Source of the DNA: Clostridia bacterium
Lineage (GTDB): Bacteria > Bacillota > Clostridia > Christensenellales > Borkfalkiaceae
DNA length: 64,000 bases
Assembly: GCA_017468085.1 (NCBI GenBank)
Contig: JAFUJR010000015.1
Span: 1 to 64,000, forward strand
Direction: 5' to 3'
Shown here in pieces: positions 18,127-25,862 of this stretch (positions are counted from its first letter, which is position 1; every line of letters begins with the position of its first letter). The notes beneath the pieces were generated by a model. That model did not search any database and was not told where the DNA came from. It worked only from the letters and a program-made list of their open reading frames with translations. The translations under genes were made by a program, and so were the position numbers.

Positions 18127-20676
18127 ATGAAAAAGGGGTATAGAATTATTTCAATTGAAGCGGCGGATATTTATCGGCACGAGCAAGAAAACGGCGTTAG
18201 CGTTGGGTATAAAATGCCCGAAAATAAAAGCGACGCCTATTTTCGTTTGTTCAAAATCTATTTGGATAATTCGCTAGACCTCATAGAACTTGAAAAGGCG
18301 TATAAGCGCATTTGCCGTAAAAAGTTTTCTTTTCAAGATAAGAGCGAAAATGAATACACTCTTGCCGTAATTAACTTAAAGTTTAACTATACGTATAAGC
18401 CCCAAGAGGGAAAACCCGTAAAAATCAAAGACTTGCGCTCACATTTCTATGAAAACGGTTTCGATTTAGATGATATTCACTACGTAAGATATAAGCGTAG
18501 CGCGGGCAGTTCAAGAGAAGGTAAATGTCTTTTTATTGACGAAAGATTGTATAAAGCAATGGATAAATGGAGCAGTTGCGGCTTGAAAGCGCAAACTGAC
18601 CTTGCTTCGTGGGAATCGTATAAGGCGTTATCACTTAGTAGTATCAAAGGAACTGTGGATATTCCACTTGACGGAATACTTTTCGTTCCCGATTATAAAA
18701 GCACGTTTACTGAAGAAGTAATTTCCGTAGAACTCAAAGACGGCAAACTTGTAGCCGAGCAAAAGCAAACGGAAATCACTAATGATATTTGGGACGGCGA
18801 AAGCCTGTTGGACGAGAGCGTGTTTGAAAACGGCTATGCGGACAAGCATATGCTACTTCTTCGCAACAAGTTCTTTAAGTCTTGCGCGTTCAGAACCAAA
18901 CTTCAAAAATGGATAAAAGATAAAAATATTACCCTTGACGATTTGAAAACAAGGGGATTTACACTTGCAACCGACGTTAGTCAAATTGTAATGGTAACGA
19001 CGCCTAACAGTTTGAAATATCTTAAATTTGCAGGTGGGCTTAGTGAAAAGAATATCCGCAAGTGGATAGAAAGCGTGGATAATACTTTCGGCGTGGTAAA
19101 ATGGGATAAAGGTACAAGATTTTTTCACGGCGATATGGTGCAAAGCAGTTATCAACTTCTCAATACGTTGGGACTTGATAAAACGCAAGCGGAAGAATTA
19201 TTAAAGCCGAGCTTTGATTATATTTCACTCGTTCGTAACGACGTGGAGTTTATGCGCTATCACTTTAGCGATGCTTATGCAAGAGAAAAGGACGGGGAAG
19301 AAAAGAAAACTCCTGACGGAATTGCGGAACGCGCGGAAGTCATTTTTAGATTGCTTCTTTATTGTACAACTTTTGATTATACTGCCTTGTATGCGAATTT
19401 TAGAGATGACGTAGTAAGCGGACTTAAAAGTAATTTGCGCCGTGGGCATATTCTTCTAAACGGCACGAACGCAACGTTGTTTGGTAATGGTCCTGAGCTT
19501 TTAAAATACATAGCCGGCGAAAAGGTAACAAGCGAATTAAAGAAAGGGCAAATATATTTTAAGCGTTTTGTGAATGGTGCAAAACTTCTTTGCGCGCGCT
19601 CACCGCATATCACGATGGGCAATCTTTACTGCGTGGAAAATAATCTTAACGGCGATATTTGGAACTATTTTGATTTGGGTAAAAATATCGTGTGCGTAAA
19701 CGCCATTGGAGAGAATATTCAACAGCGTTTAAACGGTTGTGATTACGATTCGGACGCTATGCTCATAACCGATGACAAGTTATTGGCGGAAACCGCCGAG
19801 AAGTATAATAAAATTTTCAAAGTTCCCGTTTGCGGTATTCCGTCTATGAGTAAAAACGGTCAAACTCTTGCCGAGCTTGACCACGATACAAGTGAGAATA
19901 AAATTGGCGAGATTGTAAACCTTTCGCAAAAGTTAAATAGTATTATATGGAAAGAAATCCATCACGACGCGCCTGTAGAGAAAATCTTGGAGATTTATAA
20001 CGACGTTTGCAAACTTGCCGTTTTGTCGGGATTGGAAATAGATAAGGCAAAGCGCGCTTACGACAACGTTAACGTTGGGAAAGAACTTTCCGCATTGCGC
20101 AAAAAGTATAATCTCCCTGCGCCAACTTTCTTTAAGGAGATAGACGAAAAGGGAAAGGAAAACGAATACGAGTTTTACGATACGGCGATGGATTATATCT
20201 ATCAAGCGGTTAAAAAGTTTAACTTCCAAAAGGGCAAAAAGAAAAAGGTTGATTATACGCCTATATCTTGGGTAATTGGATATAAGACGACTTCCGACAA
20301 TGCAACCGACTATCGGCATAGGGATAAAATTATTGAGATATGTGATGAATCTAAAAAGAGGATTAGTCGATTGTATATGGAGCTCCGCGTGGCGGACGAC
20401 CAAGAAAAAGAACTTATTTATGATAAGATAATGGAAGAAAAAGCCGAGAGAGATAGACAAGTCTCCAAGTGGTTGACAAGCGAAAACGTCCTTATCTTTG
20501 TAGTAAGGCATTACGAAAAGAATAGCCCTTCCGATTGGAGAATATATGCGCCTATTGTTATTTCTCCCGCGTTTAAGAAGTTTTCGCGCGAACGAGCTCT
20601 TCCAATAGGGTGTGTTGCGGAAAAAGAAGGTGGAGAGTTCATCGTTTATGGCAAGCAATTCGCAAGAATATGGTAA
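18127..20676 (+). CDS. Two-barrel RNA polymerase-like protein (RdRP/YonO-type)
   Basis: This 849-residue protein carries the landmarks of the single-chain double-psi beta-barrel RNA polymerases, the family of eukaryotic RNA-silencing RdRPs (QDE-1) and the SPbeta phage enzyme YonO. The catalytic loop reads NGCDYDSDA, with D539, D541 and D543 aligned to the metal-binding DxDGD motif; the usual Gly is Ser. About 50 residues earlier is CARSPHITMGN (R491, P493, G498), which lines up with the RNPCLHPGD segment of RdRPs. The rest is unfamiliar, Lys-rich and free of membrane segments. It lies directly upstream of the transfer origin. Whether it copies RNA or DNA templates, and whether it serves transfer, defence or counter-defence, cannot be read from sequence. 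Confidence 0.7.
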   Translation: MKKGYRIISIEAADIYRHEQENGVSVGYKMPENKSDAYFRLFKIYLDNSLDLIELEKAYKRICRKKFSFQDKSENEYTLAVINLKFNYTYKPQEGKPVKIKDLRSHFYENGFDLDDIHYVRYKRSAGSSREGKCLFIDERLYKAMDKWSSCGLKAQTDLASWESYKALSLSSIKGTVDIPLDGILFVPDYKSTFTEEVISVELKDGKLVAEQKQTEITNDIWDGESLLDESVFENGYADKHMLLLRNKFFKSCAFRTKLQKWIKDKNITLDDLKTRGFTLATDVSQIVMVTTPNSLKYLKFAGGLSEKNIRKWIESVDNTFGVVKWDKGTRFFHGDMVQSSYQLLNTLGLDKTQAEELLKPSFDYISLVRNDVEFMRYHFSDAYAREKDGEEKKTPDGIAERAEVIFRLLLYCTTFDYTALYANFRDDVVSGLKSNLRRGHILLNGTNATLFGNGPELLKYIAGEKVTSELKKGQIYFKRFVNGAKLLCARSPHITMGNLYCVENNLNGDIWNYFDLGKNIVCVNAIGENIQQRLNGCDYDSDAMLITDDKLLAETAEKYNKIFKVPVCGIPSMSKNGQTLAELDHDTSENKIGEIVNLSQKLNSIIWKEIHHDAPVEKILEIYNDVCKLAVLSGLEIDKAKRAYDNVNVGKELSALRKKYNLPAPTFFKEIDEKGKENEYEFYDTAMDYIYQAVKKFNFQKGKKKKVDYTPISWVIGYKTTSDNATDYRHRDKIIEICDESKKRISRLYMELRVADDQEKELIYDKIMEEKAERDRQVSKWLTSENVLIFVVRHYEKNSPSDWRIYAPIVISPAFKKFSRERALPIGCVAEKEGGEFIVYGKQFARIW

Positions 20677-20722
20677 AAAGTGAAAGAGCCTATTTATAAG
20701 ATACTACTTTCAAATTAGTTTT

Positions 20723-20964
20723 TTCCCTTTCTATGAAAGGGAATGTCTTGCCAAAAATTAAAAATGAGTAATCGGCGTAATAGAACCCGTTTTCCCAAAG
20801 CGTGGAAATGAAAGCTCGACAGTAATAAACTGTCGGGCTTTTTCTATGCCCAAAACACAACTGAATATAAGGGGATATTGGTCGGTTTCGTCGATATAGC
20901 GAGGAACGTATTTGTCTTGCCAAATACCGATTTTTCAAATCGCCTCGTTAGGGGAAACCCCTAA
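20723..20964 (+). other. Candidate origin of transfer (oriT)
   Basis: This gene-free 240 bp directly upstream of mobC and the relaxase gene is packed with inverted repeats. TTCCCTTTC (20723-20731) and GAAAGGGAA (20735-20743) form a perfect hairpin immediately followed by TGTCTTGCCAAA (20744-20755). The same 12-mer recurs at 20913-20924, where GTATTTG (20908-20914) and CAAATAC (20921-20927) place TCTTGC in a hairpin loop. TTAGGGG (20948-20954) and CCCCTAA (20958-20964) form another perfect hairpin. TCTTGCC resembles the ATCCTG/CC nick site of MOBP relaxases, so one copy may be nic. The repeats are seen directly; the oriT call is inferred from position and form. Confidence 0.62.
20813..20843 (+). 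terminator. Intrinsic terminator after the polymerase-like gene
   Basis: An 11-bp stem (AGCTCGACAGT at 20813-20823 with ACTGTCGGGCT at 20829-20839, one G-U pair) has a 5-base loop and runs into TTTTT. It would end transcription from the polymerase-like gene before the mobilization genes. It lies inside the oriT-like region, so a dual role is possible. Confidence 0.75.
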
Positions 20965-21001
20965 TACCCCAAACGACAAAAATAAAAAAGGAGGAGAAAT
21001 T

Positions 21002-21313
21002 ATAGGAAGAAGAAGACCTTTTGCCTACAATTTTAGGGCAAGCGAGCAAGAGAAAAATTTAATAGATAGTGCAATAGCAAAAAGCGGACTGACGATAACG
21101 GACTTTGTAATTCGTTCAATTACCGACAAGCCGATTACCGTAATAGAAAACGGCAACGAGATTTTAGCTGAACTAAAACGGCAAGGCAACAACCTGAATC
21201 AAGTGGTTAGAAACAGTTATAACGGCTTGGCTACGGAAGAAGAAATCAAAGCGTGTATCAAAAGTTTGAAAGAATTATACCGCAAAATATCTATTGCAAT
21301 CGGAGGTGAATAA
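21002..21313 (+). CDS. mobC: MobC-like ribbon-helix-helix accessory mobilization protein
   Basis: This small basic protein (about 103 residues) matches the MobC accessory family: RRRPFAYNFRASEQEKNLIDSAIAKSGLTITDFVIRSI is a ribbon-helix-helix DNA-binding domain, and NLNQVVRNSYNG is the family's C-terminal helix. It would bind oriT and help the relaxase nick. There is no ATG or GTG near the conserved N-terminus. A strong AAGGAGGAG at 20988-20996 places the start on ATT (20999) or, more likely, ATA (21002), both non-standard codons. An ATG at 20912 gives an implausible leader across the oriT hairpin. It overlaps the relaxase start as TAATG. Confidence 0.8.
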   Translation: MGRRRPFAYNFRASEQEKNLIDSAIAKSGLTITDFVIRSITDKPITVIENGNEILAELKRQGNNLNQVVRNSYNGLATEEEIKACIKSLKELYRKISIAIGGE

Positions 21314-22458
21314 TGCCGCTTTTTAAGTGTAGCGCAAGCAAAGCAAAACCGAAAAATGGTATTGCGTATATCACCGATGAAAAGAAAGTAAAGATAGTGT
21401 CGGTAAGAAATCTTTTTGAAGACGAGGACTACTCTAAGCAGTTTGATGAAACGGCAAGCAGGTTTGGTAAAGGGGATAAGTTTGACGAGCGTAAATATTA
21501 TCATTGTAAATTATCGTGTGCAAGGCAAGACAAAGTAACGCCCGAAAAGGCACACGCTTACGCGGAAGAACTAACGGCAAAATTATTCAAAGACTACGAG
21601 TGCGTGATTGCTACTCACACGGACACGCAAACGGTGCATAGTCATATCATCGTAAACGCCGTTGGCCCGATAACGGGAAAGAAATTGCAGTTCAATAAAC
21701 AAGATTACGTGAAGATGAAAGACGAGGCGAATAGAATAGGGAAGAAATACGGGTTTACCGAAACGGATTTTAGAAAGCGTGGTAAGAACAGTAGAACGGC
21801 AGTTGAGAAAAAGATTATGCTCAAAGGCGGTACGAGTTGGAAAGAAGAACTAAGAGAAGTAATTGCGTAAGCGATTAAAAACGTGGCTACGCCCTACAAG
21901 TTCAAGGAATATCTTGAAAAGTGTTACGGCGTAAAAATCACGAGGGATGGAAAGGATTATTCTTATTTGCATCCCGAAAAACAAAAACCTATCCGAGGGG
22001 AAAAGCTCGGAACAAATTATAGTAAAACGGAGGTAATAAAACAAATTGTTAAACAAAATAACGGGCGAACATCCTCAGCCCATAAACGAGGACCAACCGG
22101 TGGATATTTCAAGAAATCCGGCGATATTGGATTTACAAGAAGAAGCAAAGAGATTAACAGCGGAAGCGCGCGAGGCAATGTTTTTGCAAGCATTGGCGAC
22201 ATCGAGAGAGCAATGCAACGACTTGATTTTGACGCAAAATGTGCGAATCGCGGAACAGACGCAGCAAGTGAAGAACTTAGAGAGAACCAACGAAAGGCTC
22301 GTGAGCAAGCTGAGAGGAGACGTTTGGCTGCTATCGAAAGAAGTCAAAGAGAGCAACAACCAATTGTCGAAGAGCCTCAACCAAACGCTGAGCAAGATAT
22401 CGGAAACAGTAACGGACATCGAGCACCAAGTAAGTACAGCTACGGCAAAGGCGACTGA
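21313..22458 (+). pseudogene. mobA: MOBP-type relaxase gene interrupted by an in-frame TAA
   Basis: The first 185 codons encode a relaxase N-terminus: GIAYITDEK with the probable catalytic Tyr19, and THTDTQTVHSHIIVNAV carrying the metal-binding histidines of motif III. A TAA at 21868-21870 stops translation, but the same frame continues at once with AIKNVATPYKFKEYLEKCYGV and YLHPEKQKPIRGEKLG, which is normal relaxase sequence, and runs to 22458 as a Gln/Arg-rich tail. The gene is therefore either inactivated by one nonsense change or split, with a possible restart at GTG 21883. The catalytic N-terminal domain is intact, so partial function cannot be excluded. Confidence 0.85.
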
Positions 22459-22693
22459 CGAAGCGGTAAGAGTTATGAAGCAAAGTATCACTAAAATGGC
22501 GGATAACGCCGTAATCGCTGTAAATGAAAGTGCCGGTAAGATGATGAGCGAGGTTAATAAAGCGAAGAAAGAAATTGAAAAGGTAAAAGACGAAATTCAT
22601 TTTGAAAGCGGATTTAGAAAGTTTATGTTTTGGCTTTCGCCCGTGTTAGCGATTGCGCAAACCATCGCACTTGCAATAGTGATATTTGGTTAA
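22046..22693 (+). CDS. Coiled-coil/membrane protein encoded inside the relaxase gene
   Basis: This 215-residue protein is read in a different frame from the relaxase and overlaps its last 413 bases. It begins at TTG 22046 with GGAGGT at 22029-22034, 11 bases ahead. Residues about 35-185 are heptad-like coiled coil rich in Glu, Gln, Ser and Lys. The last 25 residues (FWLSPVLAIAQTIALAIVIFG) form a transmembrane segment, so it is probably a tail-anchored cytoplasmic coiled coil. In ColE1 and RSF1010 plasmids, accessory mobilization genes (mbeB/mbeD, mobB) are embedded in the relaxase gene in the same way and assist transfer at the membrane. The analogy is inferred; no sequence homology is claimed. 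Confidence 0.75.
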   Translation: MLNKITGEHPQPINEDQPVDISRNPAILDLQEEAKRLTAEAREAMFLQALATSREQCNDLILTQNVRIAEQTQQVKNLERTNERLVSKLRGDVWLLSKEVKESNNQLSKSLNQTLSKISETVTDIEHQVSTATAKATDEAVRVMKQSITKMADNAVIAVNESAGKMMSEVNKAKKEIEKVKDEIHFESGFRKFMFWLSPVLAIAQTIALAIVIFG

Positions 22694-22724
22694 AAAAAAT
22701 TTTCTCATACAGATATGAAATAGC

Positions 22725-22753
22725 TTGACTATCTCGTGATATCACGGTATAAT
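22725..22753 (+). promoter_or_regulatory. Promoter with palindromic operator in its spacer (tnpV-like operon)
   Basis: TTGACT (22725-22730) and TATAAT (22748-22753) are separated by 17 bases. The spacer holds the perfect 12-bp palindrome CGTGATATCACG at 22735-22746. A repressor bound there would sit between the two promoter boxes. The likely regulated genes are the TnpV-like protein and possibly the genes down to the recombinase. The promoter and palindrome are seen directly; the regulator is unknown, with the small basic protein at 23159 as a nearby candidate. Confidence 0.75.
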
Positions 22754-22783
22754 GTAGCTACAATAAATTTAAGGGAGGGTATT

Positions 22784-23146
22784 ATGAACGTAGAAGAAAT
22801 CATTAGAAAAGCGGAAGCAAACGAAATATTGACCGTGGAAGAAGTGAAAATCTATCAACAAGCAGTTAAACCTATAAAGCACGCTTACGGCAAGTATGGA
22901 ACGCTTGCGAAACAATATATTGAGGAGCATAACTTCGGTAAATTGTTAAGTTTAGCAGGGCATTTACCTGAATACTTACACGGTGTAGATAAAGCCGCTG
23001 AAGAGCTTTACGACGTTTTATGGGACAAGCTTTCAAAAAGTGAAACCTATCGAAGAACGGGGGATTACTTAGAAGACGTTAAAAGAATAAACGCTATGAA
23101 GCAAGTGATAGAAGAAGAGATTTTAAGCGAAATCGTTTATATTTAA
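22784..23146 (+). CDS. TnpV-like transposon-encoded protein
   Basis: This 120-residue helical protein resembles TnpV of the Tn4451 group of clostridial mobilizable transposons. The shared pattern is YGKYGTLAKQYIEEHNFGKLLSLAGHLPEYLHGVDKAAEELYDVL followed by a C-terminal MKQVIEEEILSEIV. The ATG at 22784 is used because GGGAGG lies 6 bases ahead and the promoter at 22725-22753 is upstream of it. TnpV function is not established. Its presence supports a Tn4451-like origin for the integration module. Confidence 0.72.
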   Translation: MNVEEIIRKAEANEILTVEEVKIYQQAVKPIKHAYGKYGTLAKQYIEEHNFGKLLSLAGHLPEYLHGVDKAAEELYDVLWDKLSKSETYRRTGDYLEDVKRINAMKQVIEEEILSEIVYI

Positions 23147-23158
23147 GGAGAAAATACA

Positions 23159-23377
23159 ATGGAAAAACAATTAACGCCAAAACAAAAGGCAAGACAAAAG
23201 TATGAAATCGTGCATAAGGAAGAGCGTGAACAAGCGACAAGGCAATTTAACACGAGGCTTCCCGTTAAAGAGCACGATGAAATAATGGCTTTCTTAAAGA
23301 GAAAAAGAATTTCAAAGGTAGATTTGATTAGAATAGGATATCAAACCCTACGAAAAGAATTTAAGGAAAGCGAATAA
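23159..23377 (+). CDS. Small basic protein, ribbon-helix-helix-like
   Basis: This 72-residue Lys/Arg-rich protein has a C-terminal pattern (RQFNTRLPVKEHDEIMAFLKRKRISKVDLIRIGYQTL) consistent with a short strand followed by two helices, as in ribbon-helix-helix regulators. It follows the TnpV-like gene by 12 bases with an AAGGAG ribosome site. It may control the palindromic operator at 22735-22746, which is a guess from position. Confidence 0.6.
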   Translation: MEKQLTPKQKARQKYEIVHKEEREQATRQFNTRLPVKEHDEIMAFLKRKRISKVDLIRIGYQTLRKEFKESE

Positions 23378-23513
23378 CAGCGGAACACATTATGTGCTTA
23401 ACACACCCGTAATGCCGGGAATTGATAAGGAGAAAATATTGAAAGGGGAATCCGTACTTATCTTTCCGTTAAAAGTGCGGATAAAAAACCCTATAAATAA
23501 AAAATAAGGAGAA
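23378..23513 (+). other. Gap between small element genes
   Basis: This 136-bp stretch contains the loose inverted repeats AACACA...TGTGCTTAACACAC and a short open stretch after AAGGAGAAAATATTG at 23428-23442, where a TTG could start a very short peptide. GGATTC-type and CCGTACTTATC/AAAAGTGCGG complementarity suggests RNA structure. I see no confident gene. Confidence 0.3.
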
Positions 23514-23789
23514 TTGAATTATAAGGAATTAAAATTAAGAGAAGAAAAATTGAATAATGAAGTAGAAAATCAAGTTTATACTTCTTCCAAAGAGGTTGAA
23601 AAAGTCGATAAATCAAAAATAAATATGGAGGTGTTAAATAAAATCATCGCTTTTAAGATGTTGGAGATTATGCGAGACAACGATATGATTACCGAGTATG
23701 ATTATGCCAAAATCGAAAAGAAGCGAAACCAATTTGGGGAAAGTGTAATAAAGCAAAATAAATTATTTAAAGGAGGCAATTTAACTTGA
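23514..23789 (+). CDS. Small hypothetical protein preceding the recombinase
   Basis: This 91-residue charged helical protein starts at TTG 23514 with AAGGAGA just ahead. Its C-terminal half (LNKIIAFKMLEIMRDNDMITEYDYAKIEKK) resembles SHOCT-type two-helix modules that occur in many mobile-element proteins. Its stop overlaps the recombinase start (TTGA), so the two are translationally coupled and it may modulate recombination, for instance as a directionality factor. That role is inferred from position only. Confidence 0.6.
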   Translation: MNYKELKLREEKLNNEVENQVYTSSKEVEKVDKSKINMEVLNKIIAFKMLEIMRDNDMITEYDYAKIEKKRNQFGESVIKQNKLFKGGNLT

Positions 23790-25561
23790 TTGAAAACGGA
23801 ATGGTAATGCCCACTAACGTTAATTATAACAGGGCAAGGCAAAGAAGAGTGGTTTTCTATGGACGAGTAAGTACCGAGCACGAAGCGCAACTTTCGGCTT
23901 TAGAAAATCAAATGCAATGGTATGAGGACATAGCGGAAAGAAATCCTAATTGGTGTGTCATTAAAAGATATATCGATGAAGGGATTACGGGAACGCAAGC
24001 GAAAAAGCGACCTGCATTTTTAAGAATGTTGCAGGACGCAAAGGAAAAGAAGTTTGATTTAATCGTAACGAGAGAAGTGTGTCGTTTCGCAAGAAACACG
24101 GTGGATACACTTGTGGTTACGAGAGAATTAAAAGAGTACGGAATTGAAGTTTATTTCGTGGAAGATAATATTTGGACGATGGACGGAGACGGCGAACTTA
24201 GACTTACGATTATGGCAACGCTTGCGCAAGAAGAAAGTAGAAAGATTTCCGAGCGTGTTCGAGCAGGACAAAAAATCAGTAGGGACAAAGGCGTTATTTA
24301 CGGCAATGGTAATATTCTTGGATATGATCGTGATAAAGCGACGGGGAATTACGTAATAAACGAAGAACAAGCCGAAACGGTGCGAATGATTTATGATTTG
24401 TACTCCGCAGGCAAAGGAATCTCGCAAATTCGTGACGAGATGATACGTCGAAAACGAAAAGACAGTTCAGGGTTAGTTCGATGGGAAAATGCAAAGGTGG
24501 CTCGTGCGCTACATAATTCGGTGTATAAAGGATATATTGCGTATTTGAAAACAAGAAGAAATAATTATTTAGACCAAAAGATTATTCTTAATCACGACGA
24601 AGATACGTATTTGTACGTAAAAGGCAACTTTGAACCGATTATTTCCGAAGAGCAGTGGGAGCGCTGTAAGCAGATAAGGCTTCAACGCACAAGGTATAGC
24701 AAATTCCGCACGGAGAACGGAGAAGTTCTTCACAAAACGGGTATTCACGAAAGTGGCGACGTTTGGACGAAGAAGTTAAAGTGTAGATGTGGCTATAAAA
24801 TGCGTAAGAACAAATGGCGCAAGAATAAAAACGGCGAAGTTATTTTCGGCTATAAATGTTATAACCAATTAAACAACGGCTCAAAGGCTCTTCGTGTTGA
24901 GGCAGGCATTGATGCGTCAAAAGCGTGCGACTTAAAGGAAATATGCGATTGGAAGTTAGAGATGATGGCAAGGTTTATCTTTGCGGGATTATGGGGTAGC
25001 AAGAAAGATATCTTAAATAACGTGTCGTCTTTATATCAAATCGGTGTATTTGAAGAATATCGAAAAGCGGCGGAAGTGAAAGCAACGGTTGATAAGGATA
25101 TTGCTAAGCTAGACGAAAAACTAAAACGTCTAATGCGGTTGAGACTCGAAGACGAAATTCCAAAAGATTCGTATTTAGAACTCAAAAAGGAAATCGACCA
25201 AGAGAAAATAGAACTTTTAAACAAAAGGCGTATTCTTGACGCGGGAATGATGCCGAATGATGAGGGGCAGGAAGAACCTGCGAAAAAGGTGGAGGACTTT
25301 TTATTATCAAAAATGGATTTTACTGAACATTACGTTGATAGAGAAGTTATTAAGAAGTTCGTTCACACGATTGTTCCAACAACGGAGACTTGTTTTAATT
25401 GGTATATGAATTTCGACTTGATTGAAAAGCCCAACGATATGAAAAAGTTGGTATGGGAATTTACGATTGATTTTAAACAAGCAAGGTCGTACCGAAAGGA
25501 AAAAGAAGGTATGCTTAGACCTAACCAATGGCATGATTTAACAGTAAGAGTATTTATGTAA
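23786..25561 (+). CDS. Large serine recombinase, TnpX-type
   Basis: This 591-residue integrase catalyses site-specific insertion and excision of the element. The N-terminal resolvase domain starts VVFYGRVSTEHE with the nucleophile S29 and continues through REVCRFARN and EESRKISERVRAG. The recombinase domain follows (GYDRDKATGNYVINEEQAETVRMIYDLY), then a zinc ribbon with KCRCGYKMRKN and a later Cys, then a coiled-coil segment around residues 420-480. It begins at TTG 23786 with AAGGAGG at 23770-23776 and overlaps the preceding gene. It closely resembles TnpX of Tn4451, which cuts at GA dinucleotides. The gene lies near the right end of the element. Confidence 0.95.
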   Translation: MIENGMVMPTNVNYNRARQRRVVFYGRVSTEHEAQLSALENQMQWYEDIAERNPNWCVIKRYIDEGITGTQAKKRPAFLRMLQDAKEKKFDLIVTREVCRFARNTVDTLVVTRELKEYGIEVYFVEDNIWTMDGDGELRLTIMATLAQEESRKISERVRAGQKISRDKGVIYGNGNILGYDRDKATGNYVINEEQAETVRMIYDLYSAGKGISQIRDEMIRRKRKDSSGLVRWENAKVARALHNSVYKGYIAYLKTRRNNYLDQKIILNHDEDTYLYVKGNFEPIISEEQWERCKQIRLQRTRYSKFRTENGEVLHKTGIHESGDVWTKKLKCRCGYKMRKNKWRKNKNGEVIFGYKCYNQLNNGSKALRVEAGIDASKACDLKEICDWKLEMMARFIFAGLWGSKKDILNNVSSLYQIGVFEEYRKAAEVKATVDKDIAKLDEKLKRLMRLRLEDEIPKDSYLELKKEIDQEKIELLNKRRILDAGMMPNDEGQEEPAKKVEDFLLSKMDFTEHYVDREVIKKFVHTIVPTTETCFNWYMNFDLIEKPNDMKKLVWEFTIDFKQARSYRKEKEGMLRPNQWHDLTVRVFM

Positions 25562-25782
25562 AAAGTGCAAAAATACTCCATAAAGAGCAAAAAATTAAAA
25601 TAGAAAATAGCGTGTTAGTAGTATAGTTAGTGACCCCGTGAATAAGACGCTCAATATATCGCTAGCACGATAAAATATACAGCACAAGCGAACATTAAAA
25701 ATCCCCGCAACTAATTTGCGAGTGAATTAAACGACAGAACGGCTTATCCGTAAGGGTAAGCCGTTATTGATTGTATAAACTA
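25562..25782 (+). other. Probable right end of the mobile element
   Basis: No gene is seen here. The base composition shifts within this stretch from element-like to chromosome-like, so the right attachment junction probably lies between about 25562 and 25700. The other end is outside the window, so no flanking duplication can be compared. A near-perfect hairpin, AACGGCTTATCC at 25738-25749 with GGGTAAGCCGTT at 25754-25765, lacks a T run and may be a weak terminator. Confidence 0.45.
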
Positions 25783-25811
25783 TTGACAGATATGTGAAAA
25801 TAAGGTATAAT
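25783..25811 (+). promoter_or_regulatory. Consensus promoter
   Basis: TTGACA at 25783-25788, a 17-base spacer and TATAAT at 25806-25811 form a full consensus promoter. It drives the short frame starting at 25863. Confidence 0.8.
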
Positions 25812-25862
25812 AAAACAAAAAAGTTATATTGTCTAAATAATTTTTTAAGGAAACAAGAAAAT

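Noticed and set aside
20912..20998. MobC starting at ATG 20912
   Set aside because: It would place coding sequence across the oriT hairpin, with no ribosome site before 20912. The strong site at 20988-20996 points to a later start.
25562..25782. Exact attR site of the element
   Set aside because: The left end is outside the window, so no core duplication can be identified. TnpX-type enzymes use only a dinucleotide core.
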